64,000 nt of DNA, taken from positions 62,001 to 126,000 of the forward strand of contig NZ_CP045309.1 of NCBI RefSeq assembly GCF_009671205.1, read 5' to 3'. This stretch comes from Micromonospora terminaliae. Its GTDB lineage: Bacteria; Actinomycetota; Actinomycetes; Mycobacteriales; Micromonosporaceae. This document shows positions 14,963 through 23,167 of the stretch, in pieces; positions within the stretch are counted from its first letter, which is position 1; every line of letters begins with the position of its first letter. Position numbers and translations under genes: made by a program. The notes under the pieces are model-generated. The model saw nothing but the letters and a program-made list of their open reading frames with translations, was not told the DNA's origin and ran no database searches.

Positions 14963-15931
14963 TCAGGCGGCGCCCGCGCGGAATGCCCGCCGGTACGCCG
15001 ACGGCGACGTCCGCATGGACCGGCCGAAGTGGTGCCGGTAGGTGACCGGGCTGTCGAAGCCCACCGCTCCCGCGATCTCGGCCACCGGCGCATCGGTGGT
15101 CTCCAGCAGGGCCAGGCTGGCCCGTACCCGCTGATCGATCAGCCAGCGGATCGGGCTGGTGCCGGTGGCCCGGGCGAAGTGCCGCAGGTAGCTGCGGGTC
15201 GACAGGTGGGCCTGCCGGGCCAGCGCCGCCACGGTCAGCGGCTCGGCCAGGTGGCGCACCGCCCAGGCCAGGCTCGCGGCGATCCGGTCGTCGTCCGGGT
15301 CCACGCTCACCGGCGCCTCGATGAACTGCGCCTGCCCGCCGTCGCGGTGCGGCGGGATGACCAGCCGGCGGGCCACCGCGTTGGCGACCGCGGCGCCGAA
15401 GTCGCGCCGGACCACGTGCACGCAGAGGTCCAGCCCGGCAGCGCTGCCCGCGCTGGTGAGGATGTCGCCGTCGTCCAGGTAGAGCACGTCGGGGTCGACC
15501 GTGACGGCCGGATGGCGGCGGGCCAGCAGGTCCGCGTACCGCCAGTGGGTGGTGGCCCGCCGGCCGTCGAGCAGGCCCGCGCCGGCCAGGGCGAAGGCGC
15601 CTGAGCAGATGGACATGAGCCGGGCGCCCCGGCGGTGCGCCCGGCGCAGCGCGGCCACCAGCTCGGGCGACGGGTCGACGGTCACGTCCGGCACCCCGGG
15701 CAGGATGACCGTGCCGGCCGCGGCGAGCGTCTCCAGGCCGTACGGGGTGTGCAGGGCGGCCCCGCCGACGACCGGCACCGGGCCGGGGCGCTCCGCGCAG
15801 ACGGTGAGCCGGTACCAGTCGACCTTCAGCTCGGGCCGGGGCAGCCCGAACACCTCGGTCACGATGCCGGTCTCGAAGACCGACATCCCCGGGTACGCGA
15901 GCACGGCCACGGTCCGGTCGGCGGAGGTCAT
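14963..15931 (-). CDS. GlxA-type AraC family regulator (DJ-1/PfpI domain plus AraC HTH)
   Basis: 322 residues. Residues about 1-190 are a DJ-1/PfpI-like domain with the nucleophile-elbow pattern LMSICSGAFALAGAGLL. The C-terminal 100 residues have the two AraC helix-turn-helix units (LTVAALARQAHLSTRSYLRHF and VAEIAGAVGFDSPVTYRHHF). Members of this group sense small molecules through the DJ-1-like part. It is divergent from the rhodanese gene with a 71-bp gap, so that gene is the obvious target. The signal is unknown. Confidence 0.92.
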   Translation of the reverse strand: MTSADRTVAVLAYPGMSVFETGIVTEVFGLPRPELKVDWYRLTVCAERPGPVPVVGGAALHTPYGLETLAAAGTVILPGVPDVTVDPSPELVAALRRAHRRGARLMSICSGAFALAGAGLLDGRRATTHWRYADLLARRHPAVTVDPDVLYLDDGDILTSAGSAAGLDLCVHVVRRDFGAAVANAVARRLVIPPHRDGGQAQFIEAPVSVDPDDDRIAASLAWAVRHLAEPLTVAALARQAHLSTRSYLRHFARATGTSPIRWLIDQRVRASLALLETTDAPVAEIAGAVGFDSPVTYRHHFGRSMRTSPSAYRRAFRAGAA

Positions 15932-16002
15932 GGCGGGATGTTAGCGAAGGACGGCGATCACGCCACTCCCGGCGGCGGCGTGACGGGCCGCAGGATCGGG
16001 GC

Positions 16003-16455
16003 ATGACCTTCGCCGTGCCGCCGGCCGACCCGGCCACCGCCGCCGCCCACTTCCGTGCCCGACTCAGCTTCGAGACCGACGTCAGTGACGTGCACGCCGC
16101 GCTGGAGGCGGGCACGCCCGGGCTGGTCGTGGTCGACTCCCGCGGCGACGCCGCCTGGGAGCAGGGCCATTTGCCGGGCGCCCTGCACCTGCCCACCGCC
16201 GAGATCGCCGCCCGGGCCGCCGACCTGGTGCCGGCCGGGTCGACGGTGGTGACGTACTGCTGGGGTCCGGGCTGCAACGGCGCCACCCGGGCGGCGCTGG
16301 AGTTCGCCCGGCTCGGCTGGCCGGTGAAGGAGATGCTCGGCGGCTTCGAGTACTGGGCGCGGGAGGGGTTGCCGGTGGTCACCCCGGCCGGCACGGTGCG
16401 CCGCCGGCCCGACGAGCTGACCGCGCCCCGGTCGGCGGTCTCCTGCGACTGCTGA
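16003..16455 (+). CDS. rhodanese-like sulfurtransferase
   Basis: 150 residues. A single rhodanese domain: VVVDSRGDAAWEQGHLPGALHLP is the entry motif, and TYCWGPGCNGATRAALEFARLGW holds the active-site loop. The catalytic Cys should be the first in CWGPGC, with a second Cys five positions on that could form a disulfide. The C-terminus ends SCDC, another redox-capable pair. A CAGGAT six bases before the ATG suggests a leaderless transcript. The family transfers sulfane sulfur or handles persulfides. The divergent GlxA-like regulator probably controls it. Confidence 0.85.
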   Translation: MTFAVPPADPATAAAHFRARLSFETDVSDVHAALEAGTPGLVVVDSRGDAAWEQGHLPGALHLPTAEIAARAADLVPAGSTVVTYCWGPGCNGATRAALEFARLGWPVKEMLGGFEYWAREGLPVVTPAGTVRRRPDELTAPRSAVSCDC

Positions 16456-16460
16456 CCGGC

Positions 16461-17189
16461 TCAGTCGACCGGCTCGTCGGTGAGGCGTTCGCCCCGGCGG
16501 CGCAGCATGCCGAGCCCGGGGATGCCGGCCACCGCCAGCTTGAGGTCCCGGGTGACCGCCAGCAGGTCGTGCAGGTCCGGGCCTACCCGGTCCAGGGTGG
16601 CCAGGATCGGCAGCACGTCCGAGGTCAGGTGCTCCTTCAGCTTCGGCAGCTCGTCGACCAGCCGGATCGCCGCGGTCACCTCCTCCGGGCTGAGCTGCTC
16701 GACGAACCGGGTCGCCATGGGTGCGGCCCGGCGCAGCGCCGGCTCGTACGCCGCCAGCAGTTCGGCGGCGGTGCCGGCCGCCCCCTCGGCGGCGACCACC
16801 GTGCCGGCGGCCCGGGTGGCCACCGCGTCCGCCTCGACGACCAGGGTGCCCGCCGCCCGGGCCACCCGGTCGGCCTCGCCCACCACCACGGCTGCGGCCG
16901 TGGCCACGCCGGTGGCGGTCTCGATCGCCTCGGTGGCGGCGGCACTGATCACGCCGACCTCCCGGACCGCCGCCTCGGCGTCGTCGAGCACCCGGTCGGT
17001 GCGGTCCAGGGTGCCCTCGATCCGGTCGACCACCCCGTTGATCCGCCGCAGCAGCGTCTCCACCTCGTCGAGCACCGCGAAGGCGCGGGCCGGCACGGCG
17101 GCGAACGCGGCGGCCGAGCCGAACGCCTGGTCCAGGGCGGAACGGGTGAGCCCGACGACGGCGCCGGGACGGGGGAGGGGAATCGCCAT
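16461..17189 (-). CDS. protein of unknown function, Ala/Val-rich helical
   Basis: 242 residues from ATG 17189 (an in-frame start at 17210 is possible). There is no signal peptide. The middle (about 45-160) is strongly helical with repeated hydrophobic/Ala spacing, for example RINGVVDRIEGTLDRTDRVLDDAEAAVREV, and is probably a coiled coil or long helical bundle. A conserved-looking C-terminal half follows (RFVEQLSPEEVTAAIRLVDELPKLKEHLTSDVLPIL). I recognise no enzyme motif. It is convergent with the rhodanese gene and upstream of nothing else on its strand. Confidence 0.65.
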   Translation of the reverse strand: MAIPLPRPGAVVGLTRSALDQAFGSAAAFAAVPARAFAVLDEVETLLRRINGVVDRIEGTLDRTDRVLDDAEAAVREVGVISAAATEAIETATGVATAAAVVVGEADRVARAAGTLVVEADAVATRAAGTVVAAEGAAGTAAELLAAYEPALRRAAPMATRFVEQLSPEEVTAAIRLVDELPKLKEHLTSDVLPILATLDRVGPDLHDLLAVTRDLKLAVAGIPGLGMLRRRGERLTDEPVD

Positions 17190-17261
17190 GCCACCCAGTG
17201 TGCGTCCCACCGGCCAGCACCGCCGGGTGGCGGCGGGGCGGCCGGCGTCACACCCGGGCGG

Positions 17262-17744
17262 TCAGCGGCGGTCGCCCTGCTGCTCGACGGCCCGCTGAAC
17301 GGCCCGGTAGATCTGCCCGAACCGGAGCGCGTCGGGCGTGCGCAGCAGCAGCACCTCCCGCCCGTGGTGCTGCACCCACAGCTCGTGCACCCGGTTGCCC
17401 CGCTCGTAGGAGCGGTCCAGCCAGCTGAGCGGCACCTCCAGGAACGGGGTGAGGGCCAGCCCGACCACCACGAACGCGGCCAGGATGACCAGCGCGAGCT
17501 TCCAGTCGCCCCGGTCCTGCGCCGCCCAGGCCAGCGAGAGCACGCACACCAGCGCGACGAGCGGCGGCAGCGACAGTAGCAGGACCAGCACGCCGCGCCC
17601 CAGGACCCGGCCCCGGACCGCCATCGTGGTGGCGCCGCGGGCGTGCCAGACGTACGTGACGTCGGCGAGCGCGACGACGTGCCCGCCGGCGTGGATGGCC
17701 TCGGAGGTGACCTGTACCGCGTCGTCCCGGTAATAGAGGGTCAT
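17262..17744 (-). CDS. DUF6232-like membrane protein, copy A
   Basis: 160 residues. I prefer the second of two adjacent ATGs (17744), because TAGGCT at 17750-17755 is five bases ahead, giving a leaderless start and matching the N-terminus of its paralogue (MTLYYRDDAVQVTSEAI against [17 protein letters not shown]). A short beta-rich N-terminus (about 1-40), two membrane helices (about 48-70 and 78-98) and a C-terminal segment with [19 protein letters not shown] follow. It shares the whole layout with the gene at 18967-19491, including the block [15 protein letters not shown]. Function unknown. Its promoter faces the 75-bp repeat array. Confidence 0.78.
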   Translation of the reverse strand: MTLYYRDDAVQVTSEAIHAGGHVVALADVTYVWHARGATTMAVRGRVLGRGVLVLLLSLPPLVALVCVLSLAWAAQDRGDWKLALVILAAFVVVGLALTPFLEVPLSWLDRSYERGNRVHELWVQHHGREVLLLRTPDALRFGQIYRAVQRAVEQQGDRR

Positions 17745-18589
17745 CATTCAGCCTAACCACCCGCAGTCCAGTGTGGCCGGTGTCGCCGGCGCCTCCGCTC
17801 GCTGACGTGGACGACGAAGATGTCCACGTCGATGTGGGCGATCTGCTTCTCCTCGGCAGACCGGCGCGGGATCGGCTCCGCAGGACGGCGGGGTGCGCTG
17901 TCCGCCTTTCGAGCTGAGTCGTTCAAGACATCGCCCATCAGGCGCGGCCCTGACCGCTGGCCGTGCACGGCTCCGATCGCCTTTCGAGCTGAGTCGTTCA
18001 GGGCATCGCCCATCGGGCGTGGCCCTGACCGCTGGCCGTGCACGGCTCCGATCGCCTTTCGAGCTGAGTCGTTCAGGGCATCGCCCATCGGGCGTGGCCC
18101 TGACCGCTGGCCGTGCACGGCTCCGATCGCCTTTCGAGCTGAGTCGTTCAGGGCATCGCCCATCGGGCGTGGCCCTGACCGCTGGCCGTGCACGGCTCCG
18201 ATCGCCTTTCGAGCTGAGTCGTTCAGGGCATCGCCCATCAGGCGCGGCCCCGAACATGCCACGGCCCACCGGCGTTCTGTGGCGAGCGCTAGGCGTGGCG
18301 GATTGCACCCGGGCCCGCAACCCCCGGGCGCTCTGGCGGGCGGTGCCGGGTCGGACGGCGGTGAGTCGTTGGTGACATCAGCTCGACAGGCGGTCGGTAA
18401 GAGGGTTGGTGGTCGGCCGGGCGTCACCGGGGACCCGCAGGGCGGTCCCCGATCACGGGGGACAGCGAGGCGCCGGGACGGCCGAGGCGGCCGGGACGGC
18501 CGGGGCGGTGAGGCGGCGACTGGCCGCGCCGGGCCGAGGAGGGGTGGCCGGGGCGGCGGGGACCGGGGCCGTCGGGATAGCGTCCGAGC
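17745..18589. other. 845-bp divergent intergenic region containing the tandem repeat array
   Basis: The gap between the leftward DUF6232-like gene and the rightward NTF2-like gene. Bases 17905-18250 are the 75-bp tandem array. The flank 18251-18577 is G-rich with a purine-rich tail (GGGGTGGCCGGGGCGGCGGG-like near 18541) and no convincing gene. TAGGCT (17750-17755, minus) and TAGCGT (18578-18583, plus) are the likely -10 elements of the two flanking genes. Long open frames cross the region on both strands only because the repeat length is a multiple of three. Confidence 0.6.
17905..18250. repeat. five-unit 75-bp tandem repeat array
   Basis: Units start at 17905, 17980, 18055, 18130 and 18205; the fifth stops after 46 bases. 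Units 2-4 are identical. Unit 1 differs at four positions (offsets 22, 24, 36, 41) and unit 5 at offsets 36 and 41. Each unit begins CCTTTCGAGCTGAGTCGTTC. Offsets 19-49 can fold into a hairpin (TCAGGGC with GCCCTGA, inner CGCCC with GGGCG), and offsets 56-67 are the perfect palindrome GCCGTGCACGGC. There are no variable spacers, so it is not CRISPR. Near-identity of the inner units implies recent amplification or ongoing homogenisation. Confidence 0.95.
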
Positions 18590-19021
18590 ATGGTGGACCG
18601 GGACGGGGCCGGGGCGGCCCGCACCGAGCAGGAGCGCAACGTCGAGGTGGTCCGGCGGTACCTGCGGACCTTCGTCACCAAGGACCTGGCCGAGCTGGCC
18701 GAGGTGGTCGCCGAGGACGTGGAGATCTACGGCTCGGGCTCGGCGGTGCGCGGCCGGAGCTACCCGGAGGCGGCCGTCTCCTCGCCCGGGCTGACCGTGC
18801 TCGACCAGCGGATCCTGGAGATCTTCGCGGCGGAGGACCGGGTGGTGGTCTCGATGGCGCAGACCTACCGGCGCGACGCCACCGGGGCCACCACGGTGCA
18901 GAGCGCCTGCAAGATGTACCGGCTGGCCGGCGGCCGCATCGTCCAGTTCTGGGGCGAGCAGGACACCTACGGCCTGCTGCGTGGCCTCGGGCTGCTGCCC
19001 GACGGCCCGATCGTCTTCTGA
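18590..19021 (+). CDS. NTF2/SnoaL-like protein
   Basis: 143 residues from ATG 18590, with TAGCGT exactly six bases ahead (leaderless). The pattern [34 protein letters not shown], then a strand-rich part ending [29 protein letters not shown], is that of the SnoaL/NTF2-like cone fold (polyketide cyclase, isomerase or ligand-binding members). No catalytic residues can be assigned. Its 3' end overlaps that of the convergent DUF6232-like gene by 55 bp. Confidence 0.8.
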   Translation: MVDRDGAGAARTEQERNVEVVRRYLRTFVTKDLAELAEVVAEDVEIYGSGSAVRGRSYPEAAVSSPGLTVLDQRILEIFAAEDRVVVSMAQTYRRDATGATTVQSACKMYRLAGGRIVQFWGEQDTYGLLRGLGLLPDGPIVF

Positions 19022-19491
19022 CCGGCCCGCTGACCGGGTGGCCCGCTCTCCATGGCCCGCTGCACCGCCCGGTAGATCTGGCCGAAACGCAGCGCGTCGC
19101 CGGTGTGCAGCAGCCGCACCGGCCGGCCCCGCCAGCGCGCCCACATCTCCAGCTCCCGGCTGCCCCGGGCGTACGAGCGGTCGAGGTGTTCGAAGAGCAC
19201 GTCGGCGAGCGGCCCGATGCCGAGGCCGACCAGCACGGACGCCCCGACGATGGCGATCGTGACCACGGCGGAGCGGTGCAGCCAGACCGCCAGCCCGATA
19301 CCGAGCACGGCGGCCACCAGCGGGCCGGCGAGGGCGGCGCCGATCGCGCCCCGGCCGGCGAGCACCCGCCAGGAGCGGTTGCCCCGGCGGTGCCACACCA
19401 CGCCCAGCTCGGCGAGGGGATAGCTGCGCCCGTCCACCCGGACGGCGGTGGAGGTGACCTGGACCGAGCGGTCCTCGTAGTAGCTGATCAT
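18967..19491 (-). CDS. DUF6232-like membrane protein, copy B
   Basis: 174 residues from ATG 19491 (GGGAGTGAGG just ahead). It is the paralogue of 17262-17744: [17 protein letters not shown] at the N-terminus, two hydrophobic helices (about 50-70 and 77-97), and [18 protein letters not shown] and [15 protein letters not shown] near the C-terminus. A 25-residue basic, proline-rich tail is extra. The stop codon lies inside the NTF2-like gene on the other strand, so the last 18 codons are antisense to its end. Function unknown. Confidence 0.78.
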   Translation of the reverse strand: MISYYEDRSVQVTSTAVRVDGRSYPLAELGVVWHRRGNRSWRVLAGRGAIGAALAGPLVAAVLGIGLAVWLHRSAVVTIAIVGASVLVGLGIGPLADVLFEHLDRSYARGSRELEMWARWRGRPVRLLHTGDALRFGQIYRAVQRAMESGPPGQRAGQKTIGPSGSSPRPRSRP

Positions 19492-19596
19492 GGCCTCACT
19501 CCCGGTGCGACCTGGAGCCGTCGACACCACACTGTCTACCCCAACGACCCTGGTCGTAAGGTTGGCACGCGACTTCGACGAGGAAGTGAGGGCAGC

Positions 19597-20370
19597 GTGG
19601 GCGAGTTCGTCAGGCTGGAAGTGAAGGACGGCGTCGGCACCATCCGGCTGGAGCGGCCGCCGATGAACGCGCTCAACACCCAGGTGCAGGAGGAGTTGCG
19701 CGCCGCCGCCGCGGCGGCCACCGCCGACGCCGAGGTCCGCGCGGTCATCGTGTACGGCGGCGAGAAGGTCTTCGCGGCCGGCGCGGACATCAAGGAGATG
19801 GCCGACATGTCCTACGTGGACATGGCCGAGCGGGCCGCCGACCTGTCCAGCGCCCTGGGTGCGATCGCCCGGATCCCCAAGCCGGTGGTCGCCGCGATCA
19901 CGGGGTACGCCCTCGGCGGCGGCTGCGAGCTGGCCCTGGCGTGTGACTGGCGGATCGTGGCCGACGACGCCAAGCTCGGCCAGCCGGAGATCAAGCTCGG
20001 CATCATCCCGGGCGCCGGCGGCACCCAGCGGCTGGCCCGCCTGGTCGGCCCGGCCCGCGCCAAGGACCTGATCATGACGGGCCGGATGGTCGACGCCGAG
20101 GAGGCGCTGCGGATCGGCCTGGCCGACAGGGTGGTCCCGGCGGCCGAGGTCTACGAGGCCGCCGTCGCCTACGTGAAGCCCTACCTGACCGGACCGGTGC
20201 AGGCGCTGCGGGCGGCCAAGCTGGCCGTCGACGGTGGCCTGGACATGGACCTCAACTCCGGCCTGGCCTGGGAGAGCCAGCTCTTCGCGGCGCTGTTCGC
20301 CACCGACGACCGGCGCGAGGGCATGGCCGCGTTCGTCGAGAAGCGCAAGCCGGGCTTCACCGGCCGCTGA
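19597..20370 (+). CDS. enoyl-CoA hydratase/isomerase family protein
   Basis: 257 residues from GTG 19597. It is a typical crotonase: [10 protein letters not shown] (oxyanion hole and CoA contact, about residue 63), [20 protein letters not shown] (second oxyanion Gly and a Glu at the hydratase position), and [21 protein letters not shown] with the second catalytic Glu (PEI). Both Glu residues that define hydratases are present, so hydration of trans-2-enoyl-CoA in beta-oxidation is likely. It is a single gene with its own hairpin terminator at 20381. Confidence 0.9.
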   Translation: MGEFVRLEVKDGVGTIRLERPPMNALNTQVQEELRAAAAAATADAEVRAVIVYGGEKVFAAGADIKEMADMSYVDMAERAADLSSALGAIARIPKPVVAAITGYALGGGCELALACDWRIVADDAKLGQPEIKLGIIPGAGGTQRLARLVGPARAKDLIMTGRMVDAEEALRIGLADRVVPAAEVYEAAVAYVKPYLTGPVQALRAAKLAVDGGLDMDLNSGLAWESQLFAALFATDDRREGMAAFVEKRKPGFTGR

Positions 20371-20380
20371 TCCGCCCGTC

Positions 20381-20410
20381 CGGGTCGGCGGCCCGCCCGC
20401 CGCCGACCCG
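20381..20410 (+). terminator. terminator after enoyl-CoA hydratase
   Basis: 12-bp stem CGGGTCGGCGGC with GCCGCCGACCCG, loop of 6, starting 10 bases after the stop codon. Confidence 0.7.
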
Positions 20411-20477
20411 AGAACGGTTCACATCCCGCTTACCGGCCAGTAGCGTGTGACTCCGGTCATGACGAAGGGGAGTGGCG

Positions 20478-22100
20478 ATGACGGAACGGGTCGAGGGGCA
20501 CGGCGGCGAGCTGGCCCTCGCGGCGCTGCGCGCGCACGGCGTACGGGAGATGTTCACCCTCTCCGGCGGGCACGTCTTCCCGCTCTACGACGCCGCGCAC
20601 CGCGCCGGCTTCCCGATCTACGACGTCCGGCACGAGCAGTCCGCCGTCTTCGCCGCCGAGGCCGTGGCGAAGCTCCAGCGCCGCCCCGGCCTGGCCGTGC
20701 TCACCGCCGGCCCCGGCGTCACCAACGGGGTCTCCGGCCTGACCAGCGCCTTCTTCAACGCCTCGCCGGTCCTGGTGCTCGGTGGCCGGGCCCCGCAGTT
20801 CCGCTGGGGCTCCGGCAGCCTCCAGGAGATGGACCACCTGCCGCTGGTCGCTCCGGTCACCAAGCACGCCGAGACGGTGTTCAGCGCCGACGACATCCCC
20901 CGTGCCGTCACCGCGGCCCTCACCGCCGCGCTCACCCCGCACCGCGGCCCGGCCTTCCTCGACTTCCCCCTGGAGGCGGTCTTCTCCGTCGGCGACGCCG
21001 ACATGCCCGCGGTCACCCCACCCACCGCCATCGAGGCCGACCCGGGCGAGGTCGCGAAGGCCGCCGCCCTGATCGCCGGCGCGTCCCGGCCGGTGATCAT
21101 CGCCGGCTCCGACGTGTACGCGGGCGACGCGGTCGAGGCGCTGCGGGCCGCCGCCGAGGCCCTCCAGGTGCCGGTCTTCACCAACGGCATGGGCCGCGGG
21201 GCGCTGCCGCCGGAGCACCCGCTCGCCTTCGCCAAGGCCCGCCGGGTCGCCCTCAAGGGCGCCGACGTGGTCGTGGTGGTCGGCACCCCGCTCGACTTCC
21301 GGCTGGCCTTCGGCGACTTCGGCGACGCGCGGGTGGTGCATGTCGTCGACGCGCCCAGCCAGCGGGCCGGGCACGTCGAGCCGGCCGCCAGCCCCGCCGG
21401 TGACCTGCGGCGGATCCTCACGGCGTTCGCCGAGCACCCGGGTGACCGGGCCGACCACGCCGACTGGATCGCCCAGCTGCGTACCGCCGAGGACGCCGCA
21501 AAGGTGCGCGACGCGGAGGAGATGGCCGCCGAGACCGACCCGATCCGGCCGGCCCGGGTCTACGGCGAGCTGCGCAAGGTGCTCGCCCGGGACGCCATCA
21601 CCATCGGCGACGGCGGCGACTTCGTCTCGTACGCCGGGAAGTACCTGGAGCCCGCCCAGCCCGGCACCTGGCTCGACCCCGGCCCGTACGGGTGCCTGGG
21701 CACCGGCATGGGCTACGCCATGGGTGCCCGGGTCAGCCACCCCGACCGGCAGATCTGCGTGCTCATGGGCGACGGGGCCGCCGGTTTCTCGCTCATGGAC
21801 GTGGAGTCCCTGGTCCGCCAGCAGCTCCCCGTGGTGATCGTGGTCGGCAACAACGGCATCTGGGGCCTGGAGAAGCACCCCATGCGGGCCATGTACGGCT
21901 ACGACGTGGCCGCCGACCTCCAGCCCGGCCTGCGCTACGACAGGGTGGTCGAGGCACTCGGCGGCGCGGGCGAGACGGTGGAGAAGGCCGCCGACCTCGG
22001 CCCGGCCCTGGCCCGCGCCTTCGACTCCGGGGTGCCGTACCTGGTCAACGTGCTCACCGACCCGTCCGACGCGTACCCCCGCTCGTCGAACCTGGCCTGA
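20478..22100 (+). CDS. thiamine-diphosphate enzyme, acetolactate synthase-like
   Basis: 540 residues from ATG 20478, preceded by AAGGGGAG; an in-frame GTG at 20472 is too close to that site. It has the three-domain POX/ALS fold: an N-terminal domain with the ThDP-activating Glu (YDVRHEQSAVFAAEA), a central FAD-like domain (about 190-330), and a C-terminal ThDP domain with GDGAAGFSLMDVES...VGNN. No small subunit (ilvN), ilvC or other branched-chain genes are near, so it is probably not the biosynthetic IlvB. A 2-hydroxyacyl-CoA lyase, oxalyl-CoA decarboxylase or pyruvate-type activity is possible. Substrate open. Confidence 0.82.
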   Translation: MTERVEGHGGELALAALRAHGVREMFTLSGGHVFPLYDAAHRAGFPIYDVRHEQSAVFAAEAVAKLQRRPGLAVLTAGPGVTNGVSGLTSAFFNASPVLVLGGRAPQFRWGSGSLQEMDHLPLVAPVTKHAETVFSADDIPRAVTAALTAALTPHRGPAFLDFPLEAVFSVGDADMPAVTPPTAIEADPGEVAKAAALIAGASRPVIIAGSDVYAGDAVEALRAAAEALQVPVFTNGMGRGALPPEHPLAFAKARRVALKGADVVVVVGTPLDFRLAFGDFGDARVVHVVDAPSQRAGHVEPAASPAGDLRRILTAFAEHPGDRADHADWIAQLRTAEDAAKVRDAEEMAAETDPIRPARVYGELRKVLARDAITIGDGGDFVSYAGKYLEPAQPGTWLDPGPYGCLGTGMGYAMGARVSHPDRQICVLMGDGAAGFSLMDVESLVRQQLPVVIVVGNNGIWGLEKHPMRAMYGYDVAADLQPGLRYDRVVEALGGAGETVEKAADLGPALARAFDSGVPYLVNVLTDPSDAYPRSSNLA

Positions 22101-22201
22101 CCCTGGCGCCGCGAAAATCAGCGGTCTGTCAGCGGTTGTCGCCGTACCGTCAGCGCCGTCGCTCAAGGTTGGGGTGACCAGCGAGAACGACGGGAGTTGC
22201 G

Positions 22202-23167
22202 ATGACGTACGCGATCCGCGCGGAGGGTCTGGTGCGCCGCTTCGGCGCCACCACCGCGCTGGCCGGGGTGGACCTGGCCGTCCCCACCGGGACGGTGTTC
22301 GGGCTGCTCGGGCCGAACGGGGCGGGCAAGACCACGGCGGTCCGGGTGCTGGCCACCCTGCTCGCCGCCGACGAGGGGCACGCCACCGTGGGCGGCTACG
22401 ACGTCCGCCGCGACGCACACCGGGTGCGCCAGCTGATCGGACTCACCGGTCAGTACGCCTCGGTCGACGAGAACCTGACCGGCACCGAGAACCTGCTGCT
22501 CATCGGCCGGCTGCTCGGCCTGTCCCGGGCCGACGCCCGGGCCCGCGCCCGGGCGCTGCTGGCCGACTTCCAGCTCAGCGACGCCGCCGAGCGGGCGGCC
22601 AAGACCTACTCCGGCGGCATGCGCCGCCGGCTCGACCTGGCCGCCAGCCTGGTCGGCCGCCCGCAGGTGCTCTTCCTCGACGAGCCCACCACCGGCCTCG
22701 ACCCGCGCAGCCGTAACGAGCTGTGGGACATCGTCCGCACCCTGGTCGCCGACGGGGTGACCGTGCTGCTCACCACTCAGTACCTGGAGGAGGCCGACCA
22801 GCTCGCCGGCGAGATCGCGGTGGTCGACCACGGCCGGGTGATCGCCCAGGGCACCCCGGAGGAGCTGAAGGCGAAGGTGGGCGGGCAGGTGCTCGCCGTC
22901 CGGCCGGTGGACCCGGCCGACCTGCCCACCGTGCTCGCCGTCACCGGCGAGGTGGCCCGGGCCACCCCGGAGGTGGCCCACCAGACCGTCACCGTCGGCG
23001 TCAGCGACCCGGAGGTGCTGCCCGCGGTCGTCCGCCGCCTCGACGACGCCGGAGTACGCGTGGCCGAGCTGGCCCTGCGCAGCTCCAGCCTCGACGAGGT
23101 CTTCCTCTCCCTCACCGGCCACCGGGCCGAGGAGGCCACCTCCACCCTGGAAGGGAGCCCGGCATGA
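22202..23167 (+). CDS. DrrA-type ABC exporter ATP-binding protein
   Basis: 321 residues. Walker A LLGPNGAGKTTAVR, Q-loop IGLTGQYASVDENLTG, signature TYSGGMRRRLDLAASL, Walker B VLFLDEPTTGLDPRSR and switch region LLTTQYLEEADQLA agree with the daunorubicin-resistance DrrA group. The C-terminal part ends SSLDEVFLSLTGHRAEE, the DrrA regulatory domain. The stop codon overlaps the permease ATG (ATGA), so the two form an operon. Probable export of a hydrophobic compound or lipid. There is no biosynthetic gene next to it. Confidence 0.92.
   Translation: MTYAIRAEGLVRRFGATTALAGVDLAVPTGTVFGLLGPNGAGKTTAVRVLATLLAADEGHATVGGYDVRRDAHRVRQLIGLTGQYASVDENLTGTENLLLIGRLLGLSRADARARARALLADFQLSDAAERAAKTYSGGMRRRLDLAASLVGRPQVLFLDEPTTGLDPRSRNELWDIVRTLVADGVTVLLTTQYLEEADQLAGEIAVVDHGRVIAQGTPEELKAKVGGQVLAVRPVDPADLPTVLAVTGEVARATPEVAHQTVTVGVSDPEVLPAVVRRLDDAGVRVAELALRSSSLDEVFLSLTGHRAEEATSTLEGSPA

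Noticed and set aside
13956..16394. 812-residue minus-strand open frame over ribokinase, GlxA and rhodanese genes
   Set aside because: It is a shadow frame; all three underlying genes have full family motifs on their own strands and frames.
17905..18250. CRISPR array
   Set aside because: The whole 75-bp unit is repeated without variable spacers, units are directly adjacent, and no cas gene is nearby.
17753..19396. A 547-residue minus-strand open frame across the 75-bp array, and plus-strand frames at 17820-18794 and 17893-18375
   Set aside because: The unit length is 25 codons, so any frame free of stops in one unit stays open through the array. Codon use does not match the genome's third-position bias, and the frames run through two real genes or their promoters.
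20478..22100. Calling the ThDP enzyme ilvB
   Set aside because: No ilvN or ilvC follows and the sequence lacks clear support for the biosynthetic enzyme; I left it as acetolactate synthase-like.
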